A DNA stretch of 64,000 nucleotides, taken from NCBI GenBank assembly GCA_964019155.1, contig OZ025240.1, positions 80,747,090 through 80,811,089 on the forward strand. Reading direction: 5' to 3'. Below are positions 26,305-38,285 of the stretch, one piece after another. The first letter of the stretch is position 1; each line of letters opens with the position of its first letter. The translations under genes and the position numbers were made by a program. Source of the stretch: Osedax fenrisi (Eukaryota > Annelida > Polychaeta > Sabellida > Siboglinidae). The notes under the pieces are model-generated. The model was given only the letters and a program-made list of their open reading frames with translations. It was not told the DNA's origin and searched no databases.

Positions 26305-26419
26305 AGTATATTCAACAGGTCTTTCATTAATAAAAAATATAAATGAATTATAATGTGTTATATATAATAATACATCCTTATATAACACTTAATATAACAC
26401 TTATAATACAACCATACAG

Positions 26420-26526
26420 CTATATCGAAACGGTTAAACTGGCACTGAATCTGTCACACAAACTTGTGAATGTATACAGTAATGATACGTGTAATAGATG
26501 GAATGCAAATTTTATACGAAATGTTG
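26420..26526 (+). CDS. Hypothetical plus-strand gene, candidate exon a
   Basis: An acceptor ACCATACAG at 26411-26419 and a donor GTACAA at 26527 bound one open frame (1 nt + 35 codons + 1 nt), containing TVKLALNLSHKLVNVYSNDT. C and G use is higher than in the neighbouring AT-rich DNA. The exit phase (1) matches the entry phase of exon b. Protein family not recognised. Confidence 0.3.
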
Positions 26527-26555
26527 GTACAAATATATTGTATAACCTACAGTTT

Positions 26556-26575
26556 CTAGTACGTATACGTACTAG
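26556..26575. repeat. Perfect 20-bp palindrome
   Basis: CTAGTACGTATACGTACTAG is fully self-complementary. It lies just after candidate exon a. Confidence 0.85.
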
Positions 26576-27194
26576 GTAATTTGTGTCATATATTAACTAC
26601 TAATACTAATTACTATTAGTCTCTAAATTTGATACTCCTTTTCCTAATTTCATTTTCCAAGCATTTCATTACTCAATATTTAAATAAATAAAAATTTGAT
26701 AATACAAATATTTATTATAAAAGTAATAAATATTATATAACATTTCTAATTATTTGTATTAATAATATCTATTACATTTGTGATTCTGTGCCAATTTCAA
26801 TTCATATTCGCTAACAAGGCGAAGTAATAAACATCAGTTATTATTGATCTTTTGTAGTATTTTAAATTCACCTTTTGCTGAGATATTCTTAATAATTTAC
26901 AAACTTTCTTCTTGAATATCATCTGGAATATATCATACCATACACACTTATATATCATGCAATCTTTATATGCATATTTTAGTTTCTACAATTGTGTGAA
27001 AATAAAGTATGAATATCTTTTCGAGTATTGTGGAAGGTAGATTTCTTAAATCAAATATATTCTATATAAAATTATCACAACTTACTAATAAATAAAATGG
27101 AAAATTACAGATTTAGAAGTATTGCCAAATATTGTTTTAATAACAACAATTTGAAAATAGAAAGTTATATTTTATTTATAATGATTTCAAGTCT

Positions 27195-27588
27195 AATTTT
27201 ATCAATTTAATTCAAGTGATCTACAAGGATATGTTTTGTTTCCTTTACTTTTTAATATATTTGTAATCATTTATATATTATTTGTATGTCACTCTATTAG
27301 TCGCTGATGATAATATTACAATTTTAAAATGTATAGCTTATAATAACATTACATTAACTATAAATAATGAAATTAAATATATATATTTATCAGAAAATAA
27401 ACTAACTATTAATAGTAGTTATTTAACATTTTCCCAATGATACATTTAATGAAACTAACTATATTAATGATGTTACTTTAACTAATAATGATAATATAAT
27501 TAATATCGTACAATATTAGTAATGAATTACCATAGATGAGAAAGTAAATTTTGAAAGTAAATATTTAACTTATTATGAATATATTAAG

Positions 27589-27600
<12 letters not shown>
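27195..27600 (+). pseudogene. Decayed LINE reverse transcriptase
   Basis: Translation gives scattered RT landmarks: LQGYVLFPLLFNIFV (degraded VPQGSxLGPLLFxIF), then, after an indel, VADDNI (catalytic FADD block), ENKLTIN, and TIDEKVNFESKY (the LGxxID block). Several stops and shifts make it an old relic of a CR1/Jockey-type LINE on the plus strand. Confidence 0.65.
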
Positions 27601-27627
<27 letters not shown>

Positions 27628-27962
27628 TAAAAGAAACTTTTTAAATGTATTCTTATTTTCCTTCTTAATATATAAATAATAACTTAAATAGTCCTTTTAT
27701 ATGAAAACCTATTAATAATTAATTTAAATTCATCAACAATATAAATATATGTATTACTATGTAATAATATGTGTATGTATACATATACATATACATATAT
27801 ACCTACATATGATTTCCATGCTCGATTCATTAATAAAATAGAAATAGAAAGTATGTTTTTTCTTACTAAGTAGTTATTTACAATTCATGAGATAATTTAG
27901 ATTCACAATAAAGCATATCATAAAAATGTGTACGTGTGTTAAAATATTATCTAACATTACAG

Positions 27963-28048
27963 ATATGCCGTATAATAAACAGACACATATGCACTACTCC
28001 ACTACACATAGAACTGCTAGGTTTCGTGTCGAAATATCTTGCCTACAG
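27963..28048 (+). CDS. Hypothetical plus-strand gene, candidate exon b
   Basis: Acceptor ACATTACAG ends at 27962 and donor GTTATG starts at 28049. Two frames are open. The one that fits exons a and c reads 2 nt then MPYNKQTHMHYSTTHRTARF and onward, leaving in phase 0. Base composition stands out from the flanks. Function unknown. Confidence 0.3.
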
Positions 28049-28190
28049 GTTATGGAGAACGTAAACTTTTGTTTGATTTGAAACAAATATATTAATTCCA
28101 TATTAATGATGTTTAAAATATACTAATAATATATTAATAATATAGTAATAATATATTAATAAATATATTAATAAATATCATATTTTATAG

Positions 28191-28259
28191 TTCAACGAGA
28201 TTATCGATATGCATTGGAGACATGTTAAATATGTCATATATAATAGATTTAGTTCCGAG
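28191..28259 (+). CDS. Hypothetical plus-strand gene, candidate exon c
   Basis: Acceptor TATTTTATAG ends at 28190 and donor GTAACT starts at 28260. The 69 bp give 23 codons in phase 0-0 (FNEIIDMHWRHVKYVIYNRF plus three). A second frame is also open. No family recognised. Confidence 0.35.
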
Positions 28260-28274
28260 GTAACTATACCATTA

Positions 28275-28280
<6 letters not shown>

Positions 28281-28369
<89 letters not shown>
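28281..28369. repeat. Compound microsatellite (TA)n(TG)n
   Basis: A (TA)n run of about 65 bp passes directly into (TG)12. Confidence 0.9.
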
Positions 28370-28570
28370 ATTCATAACATTATATAAACTTATTGTTCAT
28401 ATGTGTATATTATAAATACAGAATGATAAATAAACCAATTCCATATAGATGAATATTATTATAAGTTTTGAGTTATCATTTACATCTAAATTTAAAATCC
28501 CATTACCGGTAATTACATTTTCAATGTTGAGTAAATATGCATGATAAATGTTATATATATGTCGAAATAT

Positions 28571-28860
28571 CTGCCTGTGTGGCTCAATGGCTAAGGCGTC
28601 ACACACACAAGCAGTAGGACACGGATTCGAGCCTCGTCCGGACCATTAATTAATTTTATAAAATGGGTCTTAAAATATTATTTAGAAGTGATCTTATATA
28701 ATTGTGTATAAATAAATGATCGGCTCTCGTTAAAACCATGGATGCCTTAACATGAAAGCGGCTTCGAAGGGACATTAAGCCATATATGGTTATAAGTGAA
28801 AACTTCATCTAAGTTCCTGGATGGGATGAAAGGACTCCATCAAATAAAAATAACAATAAC
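28571..28860 (+). mobile_element. tRNA-derived SINE, copy 3
   Basis: It carries an A box TGGCTCAATGGCTAAGGCG, a B-box-like GGATTCGAGCC, the shared body and an AACAATAACAATATATA end. It is the best match to the minus-strand copy at 40982. It lies in a putative intron between exons c and d. Confidence 0.85.
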
Positions 28861-30353
28861 AATATATATATATAGTATGACTCATATAGGAGCTATCAGT
28901 TAGTGTTTTTTTATAAAGTAAAAATACGTATTACGTATTACATATATTACACAATAATATAATATGTTATATGTAACATCAAAAATATAGAACTATAGAA
29001 AAATATAGGAAAGTAAATTACAAATATATAAAGTAGAACGGAGATGATTTTATAATACCATATTAAACTACAATAAATTAATATTTAAAAATTCTGAATC
29101 GAAAGAAGTTAATATTTTTCAATTCTATGTATAATAGGTATAATATATCCTACTATTATATTGTATTCTTAGATTTTCTCTATGTACCATTTTAATTAAT
29201 AAACATTATACGCATTTAGATTCGTAAATATAAACACCTACTCTATTTATAACTTTCTGTGGGTACTTTCTTGCAGACGTGACCATCGGGGACGATTTTG
29301 AGAACGGAGACGAATTATTATATGACACCGGTAATAATAATTAATCATAAAATGTTATCGTATGACATCATAGTCCTGGAGTACAAATTAGAATTTATAC
29401 ACAAATCAATATAAAAACTCATTTTAAAATCGATGATTTTAATATGATTATATTAAATTTATAATATAATTTAATGCACATAATATTATTTAAATTATCG
29501 ATATAAATAATATAAAAAACATCAGGAGTTCAATTCAAACCAGATTAATCTGGATTTAAAATTTAAATTTATAAATAATGTTTATGTTTTTATAAAATAT
29601 TTATAAGAAATACAAAATTAAAAATATGAATGCATTTCAATATGCATTTCTATTTCTGTGATATCTTTGATACAATTATTTATATCATTAAAATATAATT
29701 AACTGTACCGCTAAAAATTATATAGTTGGGAGTATCAAAAGTAATCATTGCAGAGATAGTGAGAGGATGAAGTCCGCACATCCTTGATAATGTACAACTT
29801 TCGTAGTAATTACGATATTAATATATTATTAATATATTATTAATACAAAAGCCCTTAGGTAATACTAAGTAATAATTTATGTTATGATTAACAACTAAAA
29901 TATTAAATAAATAATTAAATTATTGCCACATATCTGAAGTTCTTTGATCTACCGTGTAGTTTGGGAATTCACATAAAAATTGCATATTTTACTAATCAAA
30001 TATTCTAATATTAAAATGTATTTTATTTATAAAATAAGATAGTTAACATGTAAATGTAAATGCTGTATATGTTAAACAAAATCAAATTATTCAATATGGT
30101 TATATTTATTTGAATTATTCTACGCTCACAAAAAACCCGTGAAGTATGGGTAATTTCCCTTATTTATTGTTTCTACAATTTAAAATATATATAAAGCCCA
30201 ATGAAAGACATCCAAATTGAAGCCTTAACTCTCATCAATTCGATATATGTTTTCTCGAGTCCTCTTAAAAGAATGGTTTATATAATACTAGATTATTTAA
30301 ATAATATATATATATAAATTGTATTACATATTATGCATATTTTAAATAGTATA
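28861..30353. other. AT-rich intron-like stretch
   Basis: Apart from the candidate exon at 29277-29330 it is AT-rich. Two further weak open segments are noted: 29748-29795, open on both strands, and 30199-30284 on the plus strand (MKDIQIEALTLINSIYVFSS). Neither fits the phase chain of the candidate gene. Confidence 0.4.
29277..29330 (+). CDS. Hypothetical plus-strand gene, candidate exon d
   Basis: It has the best splice context of the series: a pyrimidine-rich acceptor ending CTTTCTTGCAG at 29276 and donor GTAATA at 29331. Only one frame is open (2 nt, 17 codons VTIGDDFENGDELLYDT, 1 nt). The 1-to-1 phase joins well to the acidic exon at 34358, but not to the phase-0 exons c and e. It may be an alternatively spliced exon, or a linking exon may be missed. 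Confidence 0.4.
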
Positions 30354-31302
30354 TAGGGGAAAGTCTCCGATACCGACCCCCTCCTAATACCGACCCCCTC
30401 TCGTATATCTAAGTAACTATAAGAGATATCAAAAAATGATATATACATGAACTGTTAGCAATTTAAATATAAATATGTATATTGTTTTACAAAATATGTA
30501 ATCCTACAATTGTTATTTGATAAAATATAATATTGTGTTTTTACTTTTTAAATATTTGAATAATAACTTTTTTTAAATCATTGTAAATATTTTATTAATT
30601 AAAAGAAAACTTAATACTGCGCATAATATTGTAGATCAATAAAATGTTTATAAATATTATAAAAATAATTCAATTTGAATAAATATTAACCAAAATATCT
30701 TAATTATAGCAACCCATGTGATTTTCATAATACCGACCCCCTAAATTACCCTAATACCGACCCCCATGTGATTTATAATATACAAATCAAAATAGATCAG
30801 TATTTTACTTTAAAATATGTCATAATTTGTTTGTGTATTATTGATATACATTAAGGATTCATGATTCCATTCGATTATATACATACTGATTAATAACTAG
30901 ATATTAAATAATAATATACACTATGTTAATATGATTACTATAAAGTTTAAATTTTACTACTAAAACATAAATTCAATAACAAATAATTGCGTGCATGTTA
31001 TAATTATTTATATTTATGAATATATACTATGTTGATTGGATATTAAAATACTAAAATTATTTATACCACGATTAGTTTAGGATGTCGGTAATAGGGGAAG
31101 GGGTCGGTATTAGGAATAGGTATCCGATTACCGACCCCCCTGTTTATTCTTGAAAATATAATTATATCAAAAATTAAAATAGCCACATTATTCATTGCCA
31201 TAATATTACCCTATTTACAAAATTTCAAATAAATATATTTAATATTGAATAAGTAATATACAAATAATCATTTAGGGGTCGGAAATCGGAGACTTTCCCC
31301 TA
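30354..31302 (-). mobile_element. MITE-like element family C, copy 3
   Basis: It starts TAGGGGAAAGTCTCCGATAC and ends GGAGACTTTCCCCTA. It lies in reverse orientation to copies 1 and 2 and carries the same phrase clusters, for example near 30370-30402, 30735-30770, 31080-31140 and 31274-31293. Confidence 0.9.
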
Positions 31303-31544
31303 TCCAATATATTTAAAAATCATACATATTTACATAAATTCAACTAATCAACTTAATTATATTTCGTTTTGAACTTGATTAATGAGTCGTACTACAACAA
31401 AATAATGCTTTCATATATTGATATGTAATGACATTTTATTATATATATATATATATATTTTAGTATTTTATTTATTTATATATAATATCCTTTATTAATT
31501 GATTTTATATCAACAATGATTTATTGATGACAATTTTAATTTAG

Positions 31545-31712
31545 GATTTTGCAAAGAACTGGTGTATCCCATTACACAGGATAATAAGACATTACGTCAT
31601 TAACAAACAATGTATGGATATAGAATTACGTCATCAACTATCTATACTGCAGAAACTATCGATAAGCGACATCATATTTTTCAAATACATACACATCGAT
31701 TTCAGCGATCAA
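31545..31712 (+). CDS. Hypothetical plus-strand gene, candidate exon e
   Basis: Acceptor TTTTAATTTAG ends at 31544 and donor GTAATC starts at 31713. Between them 56 codons are open in phase 0-0, a length unlikely by chance at this AT content. The product is basic and helix-prone (DFAKNWCIPLHRIIRHYVIN, later RHQLSILQKLSISDIIFFKY). No family recognised. Confidence 0.45.
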
Positions 31713-31873
31713 GTAATCAAATATTTATTATTTTATTGATAATTAAATATAATGTATGTATCGAAAAGTTGTTATTGTTCCACATATCATTTTTATATTA
31801 ACAGTCAAAGTTACAGAATCATATTATAGATTACTATTACAATTATAATAGTTATTATAGTAAATACGCACAC

Positions 31874-31876
<3 letters not shown>

Positions 31877-31924
<48 letters not shown>

Positions 31925-32024
31925 TTTAGATAATACACATTACTGTATTAGATTCTATATATTTAATTATATATTTTCATCTGTTAATTATTAAATTAAA
32001 ATACACATTCATAATTAATCACCC

Positions 32025-32057
<33 letters not shown>

Positions 32058-32068
32058 TACTCACATAC
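31877..32068. repeat. (TA)n and (CA)n microsatellites
   Basis: (TA)n at 31877-31922 and a (CA)-rich tract at 32022-32068. Confidence 0.9.
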
Positions 32069-32084
32069 ATATAAACATTAACAG

Positions 32085-32175
32085 ACTATTATAGAACAAC
32101 TAAAAGTCCTAACGAAGCACTTGGTAGAAACAATTCACATAACTAAAGTTATTTTGCATAAATATCTATTTAATC
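32085..32175 (+). CDS. Hypothetical plus-strand gene, candidate exon f
   Basis: An acceptor AACATTAACAG ends at 32084. The frame in phase with exon e reads TIIEQLKVLTKHLVETIHIT and onward. Two donors are possible: GTAGAA at 32124 (13 codons, phase 0) or GTATAA at 32176 (phase 1). The second joins in frame to 34358. Unrecognised helical segment. Confidence 0.3.
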
Positions 32176-32697
32176 GTATAATAATATAAAGATATATATA
32201 TATATATATATATGAAATGATACTAATTTTTTCTAATGTGTCTAGCAATTACAAAATGAATTTGGAAACGTAACTTTATATTTCATGACGCAAATGTATA
32301 TCAACAATAATCAACTATACGTTAAGGTTATGTTAATGCATTGTTGTGATCTATAAATAAATAATGTCATATATTCTAATAGTTGATATCTGAAAATACT
32401 ACTAATTATAATAATGTTAGTATTTATTCCGAAGTATATTTTCTAATTATATACAATATATATATATATATATATATATTCCATTTAATGTATTAATATA
32501 TACATATATAAATATATTAAGTAATTGATGTGTACACAAATAGTCTAGAATATAGAATCTTACTTTAAAAGTGCAGTGCTAATAGTATCAATAATAAATC
32601 AGAAGAAAAAGATAAATAATAAATATAAACACATACCATTGTCTATTATCTATAGCAATTATGTATATATTGATTACAATTATTTAGTTTTAAATAA

Positions 32698-32860
32698 TAT
32701 ATTATTATTATCGATATATATATATATATATATATCGATAATAATAATATATATATATATAAATATCGATAATATATATATATATATATATATATTATTA
32801 TTATCGATATTTATATATATATATATATATATTTATATAAATATAAATATAAATATTCCT
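32698..32860. repeat. Self-complementary (TA)n/ATTATTATCGAT array
   Basis: (TA)n blocks alternate with ATCGATAATAATAAT and its complement, so the whole stretch can fold back repeatedly. Confidence 0.8.
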
Positions 32861-33092
32861 GAGAAGGTTTTAAGTTGAAATTTGTTTTCATAAATTTAAA
32901 AATATTATAAAAAAATCAGTTTATAGGATATATCATCACTGTTACAAAATTAAAAATTAAAAATACTTATTTAGACTATTTATATAATTATGAATATTTT
33001 ATTAATTAATCAATTTTTTTATGAGATTTATGGTTTATGAGATACCGAGAGTATCCGTATTCGGGCACTGACCATAATCGATTACTTTCCCA
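32853..33092 (+). mobile_element. Family B fragment (right part)
   Basis: It matches 2230-2470 of family B copy 1, ending GAGAGTATCCGTATTCGGGC and ATTACTTTCCCA. The left part is missing. Confidence 0.7.
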
Positions 33093-34022
33093 TATTACTC
33101 TACGTTTACCATGTACCCTTTATTGTACGATCTTCCATCAATACCTCACATAATATATGAATTAACGACAACCCCTGTCTTAATAGTTAAACGAGTTAAA
33201 TAACTATTTCACACTTGGTTCATATCCAATAAACTGACTATCTAGTAACCCTCTATAAACCTAGATATTTTGTAGCTATAGCTTAAGTATACGTATCCAA
33301 CAATTAAATCCCTATATTAAATATTACAGAAATATTTGATAAAAAATTTGTGCATACTTTTTTGAAATATATAAATGTCATATAAATAATTCGAAAATCT
33401 ATTTTGATAACTATTATCTTACAAGTACTTTTTTATATTATATTGACAATCTAAATTAAAATTATTCAATATTAAAAAAGTTATCATATATGATATATGA
33501 CTATAGTATAATTATTAAGATTAATTATTCAGATTAATAATGTTTATAGATTATCATTATTAGTTTTCTTTACATTTCTTAAATAAATCTCATCGGTCAT
33601 GTTTTAAATGTCAGACTTATCGGCAAATAAATAGCGCCACCTGTCCACTATATTCTAATACTAATATAAACAAGCTTTAATATAGTATTTAGTATAACTA
33701 GTATAATATTATACATTATAATTGGATTAAATATTTTAATTTATTTTTTCTAGTGTAGTCGTATTTTAAAGTACCTATTTAAAATAGTTATATTTCACAT
33801 ATAAAAATAATTAAACTAAAATAAATGACACGTTATTAAAATTAAAATATTTAAAATATTATAACGACTATATATATATTGAAAATCACTTTTTTTCTGA
33901 AAAAAAATAGTATCGTTTTCCCCCTAATATATTAAATAATAATATGTTTACTTAAGAGTCATATGCAAATTGTATACTTAAATACGCAAATGTTTTATAA
34001 TTATATTCGATATAAACAAATT

Positions 34023-34062
<40 letters not shown>

Positions 34063-34357
34063 ATAAATTTGTATTAAACCTTAATTAGAAGAACATTAAT
34101 ATATTATATCGTGGATTGAGTGTAGGAAGTATAGCAAGTATCACTAATAATAATATTGTTAAATGTTATTATTAATAATAATGATTTTATACTATAATAT
34201 ATATACTAGATAAAGTTCATCTATTACTTCAATTTGTCAATACACTTAAAACGTAACTCTTAAATATAATACTCACGTGAATGTTGAATCCAATTAAATA
34301 GTATACATAGATACTTCTAATAATTCCTTTTGATTATAATTATAATCCTTAAGGAAG
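33093..34357. other. AT-rich intron-like stretch
   Basis: The segment 33095-33200 is less AT-rich and has short open frames without good splice sites. (TA)n at 34028-34061. No supported feature. Confidence 0.45.
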
Positions 34358-34432
34358 GTTTAAACCTCGAAGACGACGATATAAATGCAAAGAAAGTATG
34401 TGAAAAGAAGAAGAGGTCATCTGAACACAATG
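34358..34432 (+). CDS. Hypothetical plus-strand gene, candidate exon g
   Basis: A strong donor GTAAGT begins at 34433. Upstream AGs at 34353 or 34357 allow entry, and the latter gives phase 1. The frame reads LNLEDDDINAKKVCEKKKRS plus SEHN, a charged acidic-then-basic linker. It leaves with 1 nt, which fits exon h. Codon composition is clearly unlike the flanks. Confidence 0.45.
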
Positions 34433-34767
34433 GTAAGTGTCCGGTTGTAAATATCACGTGACACTTTAACAACGCGCACCTAACACAGCAACAACTAGCA
34501 TGCCTTTCGTAGAGGTCAGTATAAAGGTAGTGCAACTGATGTTTAGCATATTTAAGCTTGGAAACGGTTAGCCAATATAGTGGTATACTTTCAATAATAT
34601 ATATATTTATTAATTTATATCGGTGAATTTTCACCAAATAGAATTATTATAATGTGTACATTGTCTTTATTAATTATAAAACAATATATATGTATGTATA
34701 TATATATATAATATATATACAACATTATCCATGGAGATGATATACTATATGGTGTTATCGTTATCAG

Positions 34768-34907
34768 TTACTATGGAAGATACAGAGTGCTATCAACCTA
34801 TCTGGTTTAAAGAGGATAATGCTCTATATGCAATATACGAAGTTTGTATGGAGAATATGAACTATAATTGGTATTATATGAAAGCTACATTAACCGATAT
34901 TAATAAG
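34768..34907 (+). CDS. Hypothetical plus-strand gene, candidate exon h
   Basis: Acceptor CGTTATCAG ends at 34767 and donor GTTAAT starts at 34908. It has 2 nt plus 46 open codons (TMEDTECYQPIWFKEDNALY, then AIYEVCMENMNYNWYYMKAT and LTDINK). Entry phase 1 matches exon g. It is rich in Tyr, Trp and Met. No family recognised. Confidence 0.45.
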
Positions 34908-34975
34908 GTTAATATTAATATATATATATATATTTGGATAGTTATAGAAGGTAGGAAATATAAAAGATAGAGAAG

Positions 34976-35009
34976 AGCGTGAAGGGAGGGAGGGAGAACG
35001 GCGATATCG
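34976..35009 (+). CDS. Hypothetical plus-strand gene, candidate exon i
   Basis: A purine-rich 34-bp segment (SVKGGRENGDI plus 1 nt) ends at a strong donor GTGAGA at 35010. The acceptor AGAGAAG lacks a pyrimidine tract, so this is weaker than its neighbours. Its phases (0 to 1) are exactly what is needed to link exon h to exon j. Confidence 0.25.
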
Positions 35010-35782
35010 GTGAGAGAATGATGATAGAAGATAAATTAGAGAGATAATATCCAATATTTAATATATATATATATATATATATATTAATTTTATATATAAT
35101 CATATAGGAACTACACAAATAAAAAACTAAATATAAAAACCTATATATATTTTTTCTGGAAATGTATAACTATACTTTACAAATATTACTATAATTATAT
35201 ATTATACGCTACATATTTGTTATACGTATTGAATCGATATATATCGTATTAGCTAGTAGGAATGTATACTAATGTTTTCTTCTGAATACATACAAGCAGT
35301 GTTTAGTTTATCATGTTAATAATTCCATCACCATATATCTCTGGTGCTTTCAACAATATATTATAATATATGAACCCCATTTTTCATTTCTATAATCGTA
35401 TAGTATCTACAAGTTTTCTTTTCGGTTTTCACAATTTTATAATAAAAATGTTAATATAATTCTTTTTAATTAATATAATTATAAATTGATATTTAGGTTA
35501 TATTAATATTGTGGCATTAAGGCTGAATTCAGCACCTGTAGTTATTATTCTTCTAGAAATGAATTAACAATTCATAATCGTATTTGTTGTATCCTAATTT
35601 AAAATAAATGCAACATATTAATTTTATTTATAACTCTTTATTATTATGTAATTTTAATCCGCTAACTTGACATTCAGATTATAATTTGTCAACTATACTC
35701 TCTCAAATAACAATTGACAACATTATTATTTTTTATATGATTTAAGTATCTGCTTATCTTACATCATACATGTATTATACAG

Positions 35783-35825
35783 TCGCTATTAAATGGTGTA
35801 TAGAGTGGGTAATGGAATCTGGCAT
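35783..35825 (+). CDS. Hypothetical plus-strand gene, candidate exon j
   Basis: Acceptor TGTATTATACAG and a consensus donor GTAAGT at 35826 bound 43 bp. After 2 nt it reads AIKWCIEWVMESG, then leaves 2 nt. Only this frame is open throughout. The good splice sites and higher GC argue for a true exon. Confidence 0.4.
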
Positions 35826-36031
35826 GTAAGTGTTTAATGCATTTTCACTGATATGTCAGTTAAATGTAATTGTCAAAAATATGTTCTAAAATATGTTTTT
35901 CTTCATATCATACATGTTAACATAGTAAATACTACTATATAAATATTATAAAAAGGTTGTACTTTTTATTTATAATAAATATCACAAATTTATTATTTTA
36001 TATTGTCAATTATGTTAATATTATTTTATAG

Positions 36032-36062
36032 AATAATTATAAGAACAAGTCTCCTAATTTAT
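36032..36062 (+). CDS. Hypothetical plus-strand gene, possible micro-exon k
   Basis: Acceptor TATTTTATAG, 31 bp (1 nt plus IIIRTSLLIY), and a weak donor GTTTAT. It is kept only because its phases (2 to 0) bridge exons j and l. Confidence 0.15.
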
Positions 36063-36153
36063 GTTTATAACATGCATTATTTAATATTATTGATACTATA
36101 GTAAATTTACTAAATCTATAGATTACATACATTTTTTAATCATAAACTTTCAG

Positions 36154-36270
36154 TTAGTATATCTATTAAATGGCCAACTGAAACATTGTTTTAACATCGA
36201 TAAGAAATCGGAGTCATTTTTTTGTATCGAGGATAAGCAGGCTTTGAAAGATTCACTCGGCATACCGGAT
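36154..36270 (+). CDS. Hypothetical plus-strand gene, candidate exon l
   Basis: Acceptor AAACTTTCAG ends at 36153. The frame is open for 39 codons (LVYLLNGQLKHCFNIDKKSE, then SFFCIEDKQALKDSLGIPD) to a donor GTTAAG at 36271. An alternative donor GTACGT lies at 36280. Composition is distinct from the flanks. Unknown family. Confidence 0.45.
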
Positions 36271-36755
36271 GTTAAGTTAGTACGTATACGTGATATTGTG
36301 ATATATTAAAATTGTGGTTGACTGGGCATAGTCATACGGATAGGCGTATGTGTAATTACATTAATAATTAATTATTCAATACCGAACTATAGTTCGATAC
36401 TATAGATTTGGAATGTCGTTATAACCACATTACATATTTAAATCTTAAGACTGGTATATATATACCTATATGTATTATTACTTTGTTTAGGTACTTTGTA
36501 CGTGTTTTAATATATTACCATTAAATCTATATTTGAAACGGTATAGGGTTTAAACCTATGTATGTGACAATGATTAGCTCTTGGGGTAGACTATTCCATA
36601 TATACACTATAGTACAGCTGCCGAATTCCTAAATATTACGATATTTTGTCATATATATTTTTTGTATACGCTGCTGTATTCATATTCACTAGAATATTAT
36701 GAATAGGGATTTACTTTATGTAGGTTTTACTTATTTATAAATGCATATATGTAGA

Positions 36756-36808
<53 letters not shown>

Positions 36809-37863
36809 TATGTTATATTAAAATATAATATATAATATTATATATAATATTATATATATTATATATTATATATATGTATTGTTTAGAAATGTGGTGAAAT
36901 AATGTTAATAATAACCTTCAATGCAATTCAAATCTACAACAACAAAAAGGCTATTAGAATTGTAAATACAAATATTTTTAAAATGGCATAGCAGTACTAA
37001 ATCCATGACATTTTTAGAATATGTGTAATGTGTATAGTTACTATAATTAATATCAAAATCATAACAAAATTAATTTTATTTCTAGGATTTTTTTTTAATT
37101 ATAGGATTTTCCATAATTTTTTTGACCTCTCATAATTTTTTACAGAATGATTATATTTGATAAATTTATATTTTATATAATAAAAAAATAATTCATTAAC
37201 CACTATATATAACAATTTAGCTAACGAATTAAACCTACCATGGAATTTTTTTAATTTTGTTAAAAATCATCAATAAATTACCGTTTTTCTGTGGAGTTTT
37301 TACAAATATTAAGATTTTTTTTCTATCTCATCTTAAGATATTATATTTTAAAGTACAATTAAAAAAATAGCTCTTTGTAATTTTAATAAATAGTCAAAGT
37401 GGCCTAATTTTTAGAATTTTGTTATATAAATCCTATATAAATTGTATTTTATTGTTTAAATTAATTATCTAGTAACTAATATTGTAATTAGGGATACTAT
37501 AGATAATATTTTCTATATAATAATATTATCTATTCGAAGAATATAGTATTTAAATAAAGTAGTCATTATTAGGTATATAGATCCATTACAATTAAATAAA
37601 AATAAAATGTACATAATTCAAATAAATGTCCTTGTTTATAAACATAAACAATATAATCCTGGAATATCCGGAATATAATTATATAGGAATAACGAAATTT
37701 CGAGATTATTATGTTTTAATTATTATTATTTTTAAACCTTCAGCGCATCACCAATATTGAACCAAAATGTATATCTATTAATAAAAAAGTGTCATGAAAA
37801 TCATAACCATAGAATATACTATGTCGCGGTATGAATTGGAAAATAAGATCACTATTACTGTAG
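36271..37863. other. AT-rich intron-like stretch
   Basis: It has (TA)n and TATAATATTATA repeats at 36757-36875. A short plus-strand open piece at 36407-36451 (LECRYNHITYLNLKT, phase 1-1) after a CTATAG could be a further small exon. Nothing else is supported. Confidence 0.4.
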
Positions 37864-37968
37864 CCCACATCCTTCACTTCGCCCTCATACCATCTCCACC
37901 CCATACTCCATAACCACCATCCAGTACCACATACCCTGACCTTAATAGCCCCACTCTCCTCCACTCAG

Positions 37969-38112
37969 GTATTAAACGCATACTATTCTCAAGATCGTGA
38001 CTCTTTGATCCGACTAGAACAAAGCATTGCACTGTTCCACGTACACGACAGCGCCATTATACCAGCCCATACACCACCACTACCAGCGTCCCCTACGGAT
38101 TACGAGCTATAG
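37969..38112 (+). CDS. Hypothetical plus-strand gene, candidate terminal exon
   Basis: A long pyrimidine-rich tract ending CTCTCCTCCACTCAG (37954-37968) is an excellent acceptor. It is followed by 47 open codons (VLNAYYSQDRDSLIRLEQSI, then ALFHVHDSAIIPAHTPPLPA) and a TAG at 38110. The same frame is open back to 37864, so the exon could start earlier. AATAAA at 38466 could serve polyadenylation. A minus-strand frame (37740-37964) is also open but lies over the pyrimidine tract, and I take it as a shadow. Confidence 0.45.
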   Translation, partial: VLNAYYSQDRDSLIRLEQSIALFHVHDSAIIPAHTPPLPASPTDYEL

Positions 38113-38219
38113 AACGGCTATTCCCAGGCACCCCCTAACGCCGTGCTATCAATGGCTATTTATATTTGATATGTGGTATCGTTATCGTGTGAATATGTTT
38201 TGTGTCGTTTTGTTTGTGT

Positions 38220-38285
38220 AATGTGTGTGTGTGTGTGTTTTGTATGTGTGTGTATGTGTATGTGTGTATGTATGTGTATGTGTAG
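38220..38285. repeat. (TG)n-rich tract
   Basis: Imperfect TG, TGTA and TATG repeats downstream of the candidate terminal exon. Confidence 0.85.

Noticed and set aside
26760..26985. Minus-strand open frame of about 60 codons (KKKVCKLLRISQQK)
   Set aside because: It has an acceptor-like CCAG and a donor-like GTGAAT but Lys/Ile-rich chance composition, and no neighbouring exon fits.
32576..32878. 100-codon plus-strand ORF
   Set aside because: Most of it is translated (TA)n and ATC repeats, so it is not a gene.
34980..35000. Ribosome-binding-site-like AGGGAGGGAGGG
   Set aside because: The window is eukaryotic. The purine run lies in or next to a candidate exon and has no such role.
37740..37964. 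Minus-strand 74-codon ORF (GTGWWLWSMGW...)
   Set aside because: It is the complement of a pyrimidine-rich acceptor tract. The plus-strand terminal exon explains the region better, although the minus frame cannot be fully excluded.
38027..38221. Plus-strand 64-codon ORF (MHCSTYTTAPLYQP...)
   Set aside because: It overlaps the candidate terminal exon in another frame without a splice site and has no better support.
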